From contig CAZNRY010000193.1 of NCBI GenBank assembly GCA_964575675.1, positions 1 to 6,608 on the forward strand: a DNA stretch of 6,608 nucleotides, written 5' to 3'. The stretch is from CAZNRY01 sp964575675 (GTDB taxonomy: Bacteria; Eisenbacteria; RBG-16-71-46; CAIMUX01; VGJL01). The position numbers were made by a program, and so were the translations under genes. This document shows positions 1 to 5,294 of the stretch, in pieces. Positions within the stretch are counted from its first letter, which is position 1; the number at the start of each line of letters is the position of its first letter. The notes below the pieces were generated by a model. That model saw only the letters and a program-made list of their open reading frames with translations. It ran no database searches and was not told the DNA's origin.

Positions 1-319
1 TGTTCACGTTGCTCCACACGGCCTGTTCGGTGTGGCTGGTTTGCGGCTGGATGATCCATTTCCAATCGAACTTGATGTGCCGGCTGTGCGTGAACGCGGG
101 CAAGTCCCCCTTCCCGAGTTCCAGGTAATGCTCTGGGATGCGGGCAAAGTAGCCGCTGGTGGGACAGGACGGCACCCACTGCTTGCCGATCAAGACCTCC
201 GTCCAGGCGTGCGGCGTTCGCTTCTGCCTGGCACTATCACACGACGCGAACCGCACGCACGCCAGGTGCGTTTCGGGAGACGTCTGAGTCAGCCAAGGAG
301 ACGAATCACAATCCTCGAT
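1..319 (-). CDS. Transglutaminase-like domain protein, partial, no visible start
   Basis: An open minus-strand frame runs from about 319 off the left edge without a stop. It reads as convincing protein. HAWTEV (complement of 194-211) is the typical His-containing strand of transglutaminase-like (papain-fold) domains, and WVPSCPTSGYF (146-178) follows where this fold has 'WVP.DPT'. Then come ARIPEHYLELGKGD and a Trp/Lys-rich stretch. The usual catalytic Asp after the His is replaced by the Cys of SCPT, so activity is uncertain. No Cys motif of the triad can be placed with confidence upstream. No ATG with a ribosome-binding site is in frame; the only in-frame GTG (254-256) lies too close to the His motif. 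The frame also overlaps the end of the zinc-ribbon gene. The gene is therefore probably 5'-truncated, frameshifted or a pseudogene remnant. The family call rests on motif resemblance only. Confidence 0.5.
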   Translation of the reverse strand, partial: MEDCDSSPWLTQTSPETHLACVRFASCDSARQKRTPHAWTEVLIGKQWVPSCPTSGYFARIPEHYLELGKGDLPAFTHSRHIKFDWKWIIQPQTSHTEQAVWSNVN

Positions 320-881
320 GCCGGCGTGGTGTGCTCGGCCGCAGCCAACCCTTCGCCTTCCAGGACTCGCTGTACTTCGGGTCGGGGCACGTCTTCCAGG
401 GATTGAAGTGCGGGGACTCGGCGGGCCAGATCCGGCCGCCTCGATTCGGATGCGACCATCCGAACTCGACCTCGTGGTCGCAGTCCCGGCAGCGCACGTA
501 GATCTCGTCCTCGGTTTCGTCCACCTCCCGTTCGCCGCGCTCCACCTGCCACTCGTCGGATTCCGCCTCGGCCAGGCAATGTCGGCAGTGGATCTCCTCT
601 TCCTCGTTGACCCGGTCGATTTCCTCTTCCTGAGATTCGAGGTCGTCGTCCGGCGGCCAGATCACCCGATGGTCCTCGTCAAGCAGACCGACGCGTCGAC
701 ATTGCACGACCGCGTCGTACCGTCGGGTCACGGCTTCCTCTTGTTCTCCATCCTCGCAGGTACAGGGGAGAACCACCTCGTAGGGGTCACAGGCAGTGAA
801 CTCGTGAATCACCACGGCCTGATGCCCGCCGCACTCGGCACAGCAGAAGATCGGGCCCTCCTCCGGCCGTTCTTCGGTCAT
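306..881 (-). CDS. Acidic multi-zinc-ribbon protein of unknown function
   Basis: A 191-aa protein beginning MTEERPEEG. The ATG at 881 is chosen because AAGGAGGAGG lies directly upstream; a longer open frame up to 1043 has no such site. The protein has two apparent Cys-knuckle pairs: CxxC at 14/17 with CxC at 40/42, and CxxC at 99/102 with CxxC at 131/134, plus single Cys at 61 and 165. This suggests two zinc ribbons. Between them is a strongly acidic segment (residues 66-125). The C-terminal 55 residues are Trp/Pro-rich (WSHPNRGGRIWPAESPHFNPW and following; W142, W152, W162, W174, W179). It has no signal peptide or membrane segment, so it is presumably cytoplasmic and binds metal and perhaps nucleic acid or protein. 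It is divergent from the 1021 gene and ends overlapping the transglutaminase-like frame. The function is not recognised. Confidence 0.8.
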   Translation of the reverse strand: MTEERPEEGPIFCCAECGGHQAVVIHEFTACDPYEVVLPCTCEDGEQEEAVTRRYDAVVQCRRVGLLDEDHRVIWPPDDDLESQEEEIDRVNEEEEIHCRHCLAEAESDEWQVERGEREVDETEDEIYVRCRDCDHEVEFGWSHPNRGGRIWPAESPHFNPWKTCPDPKYSESWKAKGWLRPSTPRRHRGL

Positions 882-886
882 GGCGT

Positions 887-896
887 CCTCCTCCTT
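887..896 (-). promoter_or_regulatory. Ribosome-binding site that fixes the start at 881
   Basis: On the minus strand the sequence reads AAGGAGGAGG, followed by ACGCC and the ATG at 881. This near-consensus Shine-Dalgarno run decides the start of the zinc-ribbon gene against the upstream in-frame ATGs at 1043 and below. Confidence 0.75.
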
Positions 897-1020
897 TGAA
901 CGACGATGCCCCGGTCGGCACCTCGGTGACCCGATCGCAGAGCTCGGACGTTGTGCCTCTCGGAGTTGGCGCATACACTCGGCCACGATCATCGCGGATG
1001 GATCCTGCGGAGGGAAGCAC

Positions 1021-1503
1021 ATGGTTCGGCCCCGCCTGACCACGGAGGCGCTGCTCGACGACCTCGGAAGGCTCGTTGCTGCCGGCAGCTACGTCGCGAT
1101 CGATCACCCGACGGCTCTCTCGGATGTCCTGAAGCCGTTCGTCGCTGGCCGGTCGAAGCTCGTGGTTGTCGCAGCCTCAGCCACGACCTGCTCCGCCACC
1201 TGGGGTCCGGGCGGAGGGGGATGCGATGGCTCCGTCTTCCTCGTCCGCAACTTCCGGTACTGCACCCACGACGGGAACCCGCACGTCAATGCCGATGATA
1301 CCGTCGCCTGGCGGGATCGACGGGGTCGGCCCTGGCTCCTCTCGTCGCGCCACGGCTCCGATCACTACCGGAGCCTCTCTGCCGGGACGACCACGAACGA
1401 TGTGGTCGCGAGCTTCCATATCCCACCCGAGCGACGGGGCACGATCGAGAGATTCCGGGCGGCCGGGGGCATGTTGACCTTCTGGGGCTCGACCTGGCGT
1501 TGA
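1021..1503 (+). CDS. Hypothetical protein, first gene of a coupled pair
   Basis: A 160-aa protein starting MVRPRLTTEALLDDL. The ATG at 1021 is preceded by GGAGGG about 6 nt upstream, so it is preferred over the upstream in-frame ATG at 880, which overlaps the divergent gene's start. Visible features are an N-terminal helical part, a hydrophobic strand (KLVVVAASAT, residues 46-55), a Gly/Cys-rich turn (C57, GPGGGGC68), an aromatic/His segment (FRYCTHDGNPH, 78-88) and a C-terminal FWGSTWR. It has no signal peptide and no recognised catalytic motif. It overlaps the next gene by 4 nt (TTGA), so the two products are probably made together and may interact. It could be the partner of the HEPN-like protein, for example an antitoxin or second subunit, but it lacks the Gly-Ser/Asp-x-Asp signature of the nucleotidyltransferases that often pair with HEPN proteins. 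Confidence 0.65.
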   Translation: MVRPRLTTEALLDDLGRLVAAGSYVAIDHPTALSDVLKPFVAGRSKLVVVAASATTCSATWGPGGGGCDGSVFLVRNFRYCTHDGNPHVNADDTVAWRDRRGRPWLLSSRHGSDHYRSLSAGTTTNDVVASFHIPPERRGTIERFRAAGGMLTFWGSTWR

Positions 1504-1955
1504 GCGAGGCAACGACCGAATCCCGGCGGGCGATCTCCCGTGCGCGGTTCTTCCTCGAGCGGGCGAAGGATTGCCCTGGTGACGCCCGCGTTGAGTTCGA
1601 GGCCTTCCTCGAGACATCGATCGTCTTCGCCCGGGACGCCCTCCATCGGCTGCGGACGAAGTTCCGAGAGCACCCCGACCAGGCAAGATGGTGGGGCTCG
1701 CTGCAGGGACATCCCGCCATCGACTTCTTCCGGGTGCAACGGGACTGGATCCTCAAGGAGGCCCCGCCGAAGGTCGGACAGAAGGTCTTTCTCGCCTGCG
1801 TGGGCAGACCCGGTTCGCAGTACCGTCCCTCCCGCGCCACCGAATGCTACTACTTCGACGATCCGAGCATTCCCGCCGTCGAGACGGTCGAGAAGCACCT
1901 TGCGGCCATCGAGGACGTCCTCGCTGCGGCAGAGGCACGTTTCACCGCACGGTAA
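1500..1955 (+). CDS. HEPN-like small helical protein
   Basis: A 151-aa protein translated from TTG at 1500, overlapping the previous stop as TTGA; no ATG occurs in the frame, so translational coupling is the likely start mechanism. The protein is mostly helical. ISRARFFLERA (12-22) and FEAFLETSIVFARDALHRL (33-51) form two long amphipathic helices, followed by WWGSLQ and then AIDFFRVQRDWILKEAP (73-89). This order resembles HEPN-type proteins, in which the last helix carries an Arg-x4-6-His ribonuclease motif. Here the residues are R81-DWIL-K86, with Lys in place of His, so it may be an inactive or altered member. The C-terminal part (FLACVGRPGSQ..., ECYYFDD, then a final helix) is unfamiliar. 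The left end of the IS lies 33 nt downstream. Family assignment is by fold-like pattern only; a plain hypothetical protein is the alternative. Confidence 0.6.
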   Translation: MSEATTESRRAISRARFFLERAKDCPGDARVEFEAFLETSIVFARDALHRLRTKFREHPDQARWWGSLQGHPAIDFFRVQRDWILKEAPPKVGQKVFLACVGRPGSQYRPSRATECYYFDDPSIPAVETVEKHLAAIEDVLAAAEARFTAR

Positions 1956-1979
1956 CAGAGAGGCCGCTCGAGGCTTTCG

Positions 1980-2783
1980 TCAACCAGTTGGAACAACGGA
2001 AAGACTGTTTTGTAGGTAGCTATTGGGTGAAAGGAACATTTCTGGTGTGTTGATTCTAGCCTCGAATTCCCGCAGGAGCAGCGGGAGCCATTCTTTGTGG
2101 TAGTGGTGATAGGTTCTGCGGATAAAGCGCTTCAAGCGCGACCAGATATTCTCAATGTGATTCGTCGGTCCAAAGACGAACTGGCTGTGGTTGCACACTT
2201 CGTGCTGGTATCCAAAGAAGGCGTCAATACCCTCATAGCAGCCAGCCTGATCGGTGGCCACGGTACTCGTCCGGGTAACGTGTTCCAGCAGGAACCGATC
2301 CGTGGTCTCCTGTTCACGATTCCGGGTCATGCGGACAATCACCTTGCCGGAGTGTCGCTCCACTGCTCCAAGGACAACCCGCTGGTTTCCGAACCGTCTC
2401 CGGCCCACGAAGGCCTCATCGACCTCGATGAACCCCTCTAAACGGGGACTTTCATAGACGAGGTGGTGCTGGAACCGTCGAAACCAGCGACGCACAGTGA
2501 TGACGGAAACACCGGCTATTGTTGCGGTGGTATGAAAGGCGATGCGCTGCTGCCAACAGGTCAGGAGCAGCCAGCACTGGCGGGGGTTGAGCTTCATCCC
2601 GGAGAGCCAGGACACACTCGTGAGACTAAAGGGGACACGACATCGTGGACAGCGATACCGGCTTTCTGACCGTCGGATATGGCTGGAGCCGCAGCGGGGA
2701 CAATACGGACGACCACCGAACGTGCACTGCCGCAGGAATGCGTGAATCTTGGCGTTTGAAGGAACACCGTCTAGGATGGACAT
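1980..2783 (-). CDS. IS1595-family transposase (ISXO2-like, DDE type)
   Basis: A 267-aa transposase. The N-terminal zinc ribbon is CPRC (28-31) with CPRC (45-48), the usual opening of IS1595/ISXO2 transposases. A helix-turn-helix follows (about 84-105, TTATIAGVSVITVRRWFRRF). The catalytic core shows EVDEAFVGRR (first Asp, D122), ATDQAGCY (second Asp, D178) and TNHIENIWSRLKRF (third position among N208-E211), then EFEARIN. Length and motif order are normal, so it looks intact. The ATG at 2783 lacks a clear ribosome-binding site, which is common for IS genes. It is codirectional with the TPR-like gene, so transcription from there could run into it. The frame does not stop inside the element: the codons after the terminal repeat (Thr, Gly, TGA) come from flanking DNA, so the last residues depend on the insertion site. 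Confidence 0.93.
   Translation of the reverse strand: MSILDGVPSNAKIHAFLRQCTFGGRPYCPRCGSSHIRRSESRYRCPRCRVPFSLTSVSWLSGMKLNPRQCWLLLTCWQQRIAFHTTATIAGVSVITVRRWFRRFQHHLVYESPRLEGFIEVDEAFVGRRRFGNQRVVLGAVERHSGKVIVRMTRNREQETTDRFLLEHVTRTSTVATDQAGCYEGIDAFFGYQHEVCNHSQFVFGPTNHIENIWSRLKRFIRRTYHHYHKEWLPLLLREFEARINTPEMFLSPNSYLQNSLSVVPTG
1989..2009 (+). repeat. Left terminal inverted repeat of the IS
   Basis: TGGAACA, a variable 7-nt centre, then GACTGTT. It matches the complement of 2812-2832 at 16 of 21 positions, with both outer blocks identical. It also encodes the transposase residues near the C-terminus. Confidence 0.7.
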
Positions 2784-2811
2784 GGGACAGGTGGTTAGTT
2801 GTTAGGGCACT

Positions 2812-2832
2812 AACAGTCTAATCCCTGTTCCA
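2812..2832 (-). repeat. Right terminal inverted repeat of the IS
   Basis: AACAGTC at the inner side and TGTTCCA at the outer end, complementary to 1989-2009. A small hairpin (TGTTAG / CTAACA, 2800-2815) sits at its inner edge, upstream of the transposase start. The repeat ends 8 nt from the TPR-like gene's stop codon (2841-2843). Confidence 0.7.
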
Positions 2833-2840
2833 TTTGGATT

Positions 2841-4367
2841 CTAAAAGCCGCCGCTCGAACCATCCGTCACCCCACCCGCCGCGCCCGCGGACTCAGACCG
2901 AACAACCCAGTACCGACGCGGCACTCGACCCTCGGCCTTCACTTCGTCGGGATACTTCTTCACGAGGCGTTGCAGCGACTTCGCGACCGCCTCGCGGGAT
3001 GGATGCCCCAGGATCTCGACAACGTCATTCGCGGTGAGGGCGCGACCCCGCTGATCGCGAAGGACCATGAGCACCTCGGCCAAGGCATCACCCAGGTCCG
3101 GCGCACCATCCCCGGCTTTCGGACGGGAACCAGCCTGCGTGAACACGGTCGTTCGTGAGAGGTCGATGGGTGGCGTGATGAGGAGACGCAAGGTTAGGAG
3201 AAGTCGATCGTGCAATGCCCCGATTTCGAAGACGCGGCAGGTCCGGTGGAGGACCTGGCTCGTCTCCAACCTCTGAATCTGATCGAGAAGATCCGCTAGC
3301 TCTCGCCTGACCTTCCGAGGAAGGTCATCCCGGCCGACGAACCAGGGAAAGAGGAGGATGTTCTCCGCCATCTGCCGCAGGAGGGGGCGAAACGGGGGCG
3401 AACTGCGCGAGAGGATGTCGAACGCCTTGCCAAAGTGTGCCCGCGCGTCACGCAGATCGGACGGCTCTTTCCGCAGTCGGCACGTGACCGCGTAGTTCCA
3501 CTCACCCTGTGCCTGGAATCGTGGAAGGCGGTGGACTCGGGCCGCCTTGAGCGCCTGTTCGAGGTCTCTTTCCGCTTCAGAGTACTTTCGTAGCTGGCAT
3601 CTAAGCTCCGCCCGCCGCATGAGCGCCTCTGCCCGGGTCTCTGCCAAGAACTCGGGCAGCTCTCCCGCATCGATCACCTTCGTGAGCAGACGCTCCGACG
3701 CGACCGCCTGGCCCATCGGCGCAAGGACCATCGCGCGAGACAGCCATAGGAAGGCGATGAGACGGTGGTCTTCGGCGTGTGCGAGTGCCTTCTGTGTCCC
3801 CTCGGTCCATCTCCGTGCGGTGTCGAGGTCGTTCATGCCGACGTGGAGGCGCGTGAGCTCTGCGGCAACGATCACGGCGGTCGGCCAGCGCTGATCGCGC
3901 ATGGCGTGCCGGTAGGCCGCGGTGAAGTGCGCAACGCTCGCGGCTCGGTCGTCGACGAAATCGGCGAGGAAGCCTCGGAGGGCATCGAGGTCGCTTTGCC
4001 AGATCGCTAGATCGCTTCCCGTCGCAGCTCGGGTTACTGCCTCGCGGAGGCAGGCCCGCGCTTCTCGGTAGTTCCCAAGCCGGAGATGGGCAAGCGCCCG
4101 GCGAAGGCTGCTGAGGACCCCCATCCACTCCGGTCGCTCTCGAATCGGCGACGACTCCCACGCGCCAAAATGCTCGAGCGCATCCGGGTAGTCGCTCTCC
4201 CGAAAGGCCATCTCGCCCGTGAGGAAACGCTTTGTCGCCGAAGCACGAGCGTCCCTCCGAATCTCGACGCCATCAAGGGCCGCGACCAGCAGGTCACCGC
4301 GATCTTGACGGACGGCCTCCAGCGCTTCGCTGAGGGCGCCGGTTCGAGGGCGTCGGACTCGAGCCAC
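2841..4367 (-). CDS. TPR-like helical-repeat protein with C-terminal winged helix
   Basis: About 508 aa if started at GTG 4367. Residues 45-390 are a run of paired amphipathic helices of TPR type, e.g. GEMAFRESDYPDALEHF (51-67), RALAHLRLGNYREARACLREA (90-110), ALMRRAELRCQLRKYSEAERDLEQAL (248-273). Residues 427-490 look like a winged-helix DNA-binding domain: a helix, TANDVVEILGHPSREAVAKSLQRLVKK, then strands ending RRYWVVRS. A tail of Gly/Ser follows. The layout suggests a regulator or scaffold that senses through its repeats and binds DNA through its C-terminus. The start is uncertain. The open frame continues to 4592, but upstream codons read as arginine/serine-rich non-coding sequence, and the good ribosome-binding site lies in another frame (4471). 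The stop is 8 nt from the IS end. No membrane segment is seen. Confidence 0.75.
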   Translation of the reverse strand: MARVRRPRTGALSEALEAVRQDRGDLLVAALDGVEIRRDARASATKRFLTGEMAFRESDYPDALEHFGAWESSPIRERPEWMGVLSSLRRALAHLRLGNYREARACLREAVTRAATGSDLAIWQSDLDALRGFLADFVDDRAASVAHFTAAYRHAMRDQRWPTAVIVAAELTRLHVGMNDLDTARRWTEGTQKALAHAEDHRLIAFLWLSRAMVLAPMGQAVASERLLTKVIDAGELPEFLAETRAEALMRRAELRCQLRKYSEAERDLEQALKAARVHRLPRFQAQGEWNYAVTCRLRKEPSDLRDARAHFGKAFDILSRSSPPFRPLLRQMAENILLFPWFVGRDDLPRKVRRELADLLDQIQRLETSQVLHRTCRVFEIGALHDRLLLTLRLLITPPIDLSRTTVFTQAGSRPKAGDGAPDLGDALAEVLMVLRDQRGRALTANDVVEILGHPSREAVAKSLQRLVKKYPDEVKAEGRVPRRYWVVRSESAGAAGGVTDGSSGGF

Positions 4368-4381
4368 GGGGGTCGGGCGCT

Positions 4382-4471
4382 TTACCCGCTCGGCTGCCCC
4401 TTGCGGGGAGCGGAGCGGGATGCCTTCCCGAGCAGTGCCCGAAGCCAGTCGCGACGATCGAATGCCGCCAT
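4382..4471 (-). CDS. Leader ORF or frameshifted N-terminus of the TPR-like gene
   Basis: A 29-codon frame starting MAAFDRRDWLRALLG with an excellent ribosome-binding site (AAAGGAG, 6-nt spacing to ATG 4471). It ends at TAA 4382, 15 nt before the GTG chosen for the TPR-like gene, which lies in another frame. The peptide looks like a natural protein N-terminus. Loss of one base, for instance in the CCCC or GGGG runs at 4396-4408, would be enough to split a continuous gene here; restoring one would give a protein of about 540 aa. Alternatives are a real short upstream ORF coupled to the TPR-like gene, or a sequencing error. Confidence 0.5.
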   Translation of the reverse strand: MAAFDRRDWLRALLGKASRSAPRKGQPSG

Positions 4472-4475
4472 GCGT

Positions 4476-4482
4476 CTCCTTT
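4476..4482 (-). promoter_or_regulatory. Ribosome-binding site for the ATG at 4471
   Basis: AAAGGAG on the minus strand, spaced correctly for ATG 4471. It is directly preceded by a small GC-rich inverted repeat (CCCCG / CGGGG, 4483-4502). It points to 4471 as the true translation start of the TPR-like operon. Confidence 0.6.
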
Positions 4483-4633
4483 CCCCGCCGGTGCAGCCGG
4501 GGACGGCCGAATTGCTCCTGGATGGGAATCCGGAGAGACGCAGGGTCTTGACAGGTTCTGGACGAAAGGCGTGGTTCCGCTACGCTGCCCATGGAGGGAA
4601 ACGGAGGAGAGAGTCCGACCGCCAGAGAGCTAC

Positions 4634-4729
4634 GTCTCCGGTTGGAAGGGAATGCTCTTTCGGGCCGACCTTCGTTGCTTGCGGCGACGTAGGCGGCTTC
4701 CCTCAGGAACGAAGAGCATCCCCCGAGAC
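4634..4729. ncRNA. Candidate long stem-loop / structured RNA
   Basis: Nested complementary segments can be paired by eye. GTCTC 4634-4638 pairs with GAGAC 4725-4729. ATGCTCTT 4652-4659 pairs with AAGAGCAT 4712-4719, continued by CG/CG after one bulged T. GCCG-a-CC 4664-4670 pairs with GGCGGC 4692-4697. TCGTTG 4672-4677 pairs with CGGCGA 4682-4687 through two G-U pairs, closing a 4-nt loop. This gives one extended irregular hairpin of about 96 nt. The G-U pairs work only in plus-strand RNA. No match to a known RNA family was recognised, and GC-rich DNA yields such pairings by chance more often than average. Confidence 0.3.
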
Positions 4730-4763
4730 CCGTGGAGGAGGGGCCCTACAGCGCGGACAGAGG

Positions 4764-4787
4764 GTTTTGGAGAAGAGGAACCAAAAC
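4764..4787 (+). repeat. Hairpin with a ribosome-binding-site-like loop
   Basis: GTTTTGG (4764-4770) and CCAAAAC (4781-4787) are perfect complements. The 10-nt loop AGAAGAGGAA contains a GAGGAA that would serve the ATG directly after the right arm (4788). It could control initiation of the tiny ORF, or be half of a bidirectional structure with the next hairpin. Confidence 0.5.
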
Positions 4788-4853
4788 ATGAACGCCTCCC
4801 GGCGGTTCGGGTGTGCCGAACCGCGGCGAGGCGTTGGGTCTGTTCCTCTTTAG
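4788..4853 (+). CDS. Possible 21-aa leader peptide
   Basis: ATG 4788 to TAG 4851-4853 encodes a 21-aa Arg/Gly-rich peptide beginning MNASRRFGC. The upstream GAGGAA is 7 nt away, and the region 4775-4794 matches the initiation region of the 199-aa gene (5611-5630) at 16 of 20 positions, which favours use as a start. Most of its codons lie inside the strong hairpin 4791-4835, so a leader-peptide or attenuation role is conceivable. It may equally be a by-product of the repeat. No Trp, His or Ile runs typical of amino-acid attenuators are present. Confidence 0.25.
   Translation: MNASRRFGCAEPRRGVGSVPL
4791..4835. terminator. Strong 20-bp-arm hairpin (terminator or attenuator candidate)
   Basis: Arms 4791-4810 and 4816-4835 pair at 18 of 20 positions around a 5-nt loop GTGTG; the outer eight pairs (AACGCCTC / GAGGCGTT) and the inner nine are uninterrupted. 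Downstream on the plus strand is TTCCTCTTT, a weak U-tract, and on the minus strand CATGTTTTGG. Neither is a textbook intrinsic terminator, but the stem is the strongest in the window and could stop transcription in either direction or act as a DNA cruciform or protein site. Confidence 0.5.
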
Positions 4854-4856
4854 TTC

Positions 4857-4881
4857 CGGCGCCGACATCGTGTCGACGCCG
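4857..4881. repeat. Inverted repeat, 11-bp arms
   Basis: CGGCGCCGACA (4857-4867) and TGTCGACGCCG (4871-4881) pair at 10 of 11 positions around a TCG loop. It begins 4 nt after the tiny ORF's stop codon. Confidence 0.5.
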
Positions 4882-4884
4882 CCG

Positions 4885-4919
4885 GGCTGACTTTCTTCCC
4901 CATCGTGGGGTGGCCAGCC
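4885..4919. repeat. Nested inverted repeat with TCG loop
   Basis: The outer arms are GGCTG (4885-4889) and CAGCC (4915-4919); the inner arms are CCCCA (4898-4902) and TGGGG (4906-4910) around the loop TCG. The same CA-TCG-TG centre occurs in the preceding repeat (4866-4872). Confidence 0.35.
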
Positions 4920-4937
4920 GGCATGGAGGGCCTCGGG

Positions 4938-4961
4938 CGCAGGAGCATCATGCCTCCTGCG
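4938..4961. repeat. Inverted repeat, 8-bp arms
   Basis: CGCAGGAG (4938-4945) and CTCCTGCG (4954-4961) are perfect complements, with CATCATGC between them, itself partly self-complementary (GCAT / ATGC). This is the last member of the hairpin cluster. Confidence 0.45.
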
Positions 4962-5174
4962 ATTCGCGTGGCCACCGCCCCATCCCGAAGCCCGCAGAGA
5001 GGACTCAGCGACAACGCTGCCGGTCTTGTTTCTGCGTACGACGACTTCCACCTACTACAACGCGGGCGGTGCCTCATCAAGGGTAGGCACGCGCGATCGA
5101 TCCAGTCAACAGGGAGATCGCACGAGGTAGTCCGTCCCCGCGCCCCCTACGGGCTCACTCGGGCCATCCCCCTT

Positions 5175-5196
5175 CGCCGTTGTCCGGACAACGGCG
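5175..5196. promoter_or_regulatory. Perfect 22-bp palindrome, candidate operator
   Basis: CGCCGTTGTCC (5175-5185) is followed at once by its exact complement GGACAACGGCG (5186-5196), with no spacer. Gapless perfect dyads of this length are typical of homodimeric regulator sites. It lies 98 bp ahead of the first gene of the E2 operon, a plausible place for a promoter or operator. No clear -10/-35 boxes could be assigned around it, and no second copy is visible in the window. Confidence 0.4.
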
Positions 5197-5294
5197 CTCT
5201 TGCTGTCCACACCAGGCTCCAATGGCCCCAGTAGAGTCCGGCCTGTCGACTAGGGCAGGGCGACGGTCGCTCCGGTCCCCAGAAGGGAGGCAAC

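Larger units (their letters stand above)
1989..2832 (-). mobile_element. IS1595-family (ISXO2-like) insertion sequence
   Basis: An element of about 844 bp is bounded by 21-bp imperfect inverted repeats (16 of 21 identical) and holds one transposase gene on the minus strand. Its GC content is visibly lower than that of the flanking genes, which supports recent arrival from elsewhere. It lies between the HEPN-like gene and the stop codon of the TPR-like gene. The 8-bp flanks (1981-1988 and 2833-2840) are not alike, so the target duplication expected for this family is not visible with these boundaries. The ends were placed by eye from the repeat match and could be off by a few bases. Confidence 0.8.
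4493..5294. other. Intergenic region of 800 bp rich in inverted repeats
   Basis: No frame here on either strand has plausible protein composition together with a start site, apart from one 21-aa ORF (4788). Instead there is a dense series of inverted repeats (4634-4729, 4764-4787, 4791-4835, 4857-4881, 4885-4919, 4938-4961, 5175-5196), listed separately. The region separates the minus-strand TPR-like gene from the plus-strand E2 operon, so promoters and operators for both should lie here. A TTGACA at 4547-4552 resembles a -35 box but has no matching -10 at normal spacing. From about 4965 to 5170 and from 5200 to 5280 nothing distinct is seen. Confidence 0.6.

Noticed and set aside
318..899. 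Long plus-strand open frame (193 aa) opposite the zinc-ribbon gene
   Set aside because: It mirrors the third-position GC bias of the real minus-strand gene, has no ribosome-binding site, and its product is an unstructured hydrophobic mix.
882..1043. N-terminal extension of the zinc-ribbon protein to an ATG at 1043
   Set aside because: The near-consensus ribosome-binding site at 887-896 is placed for ATG 881, and the extension would cover the start region of the divergent gene.
1177..1898. Three overlapping minus-strand open frames opposite the 1021 and 1500 genes
   Set aside because: Arg/Pro/Ser-rich shadows caused by high GC; no start sites and no domain-like composition.
4335..4352. GGTTCGAG resembling a tRNA T-arm
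   Set aside because: It lies inside the TPR-like coding frame, and no acceptor stem or anticodon arm can be built around it.
4547..4590. TTGACA as a promoter -35 box
   Set aside because: There is no -10-like hexamer at 16-18 nt; the nearest weak candidate (TACGCT) is about 26 nt away.
4086..4853. 255-aa plus-strand frame over the start of the TPR-like gene and the intergenic region
   Set aside because: It is antisense to a better supported gene and low in protein-like pattern; only its last 22 codons (from 4788) have an initiation site of their own.
4764..4961. CRISPR-like array in the repeat cluster
   Set aside because: The repeats are inverted and differ from each other; there are no regularly spaced direct repeats.
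4571..5234. Several 70-170 aa frames on both strands in the intergenic region
   Set aside because: They have no ribosome-binding sites, Arg/Pro/Ser-rich composition and conflict with the hairpin cluster; no domain was recognised.
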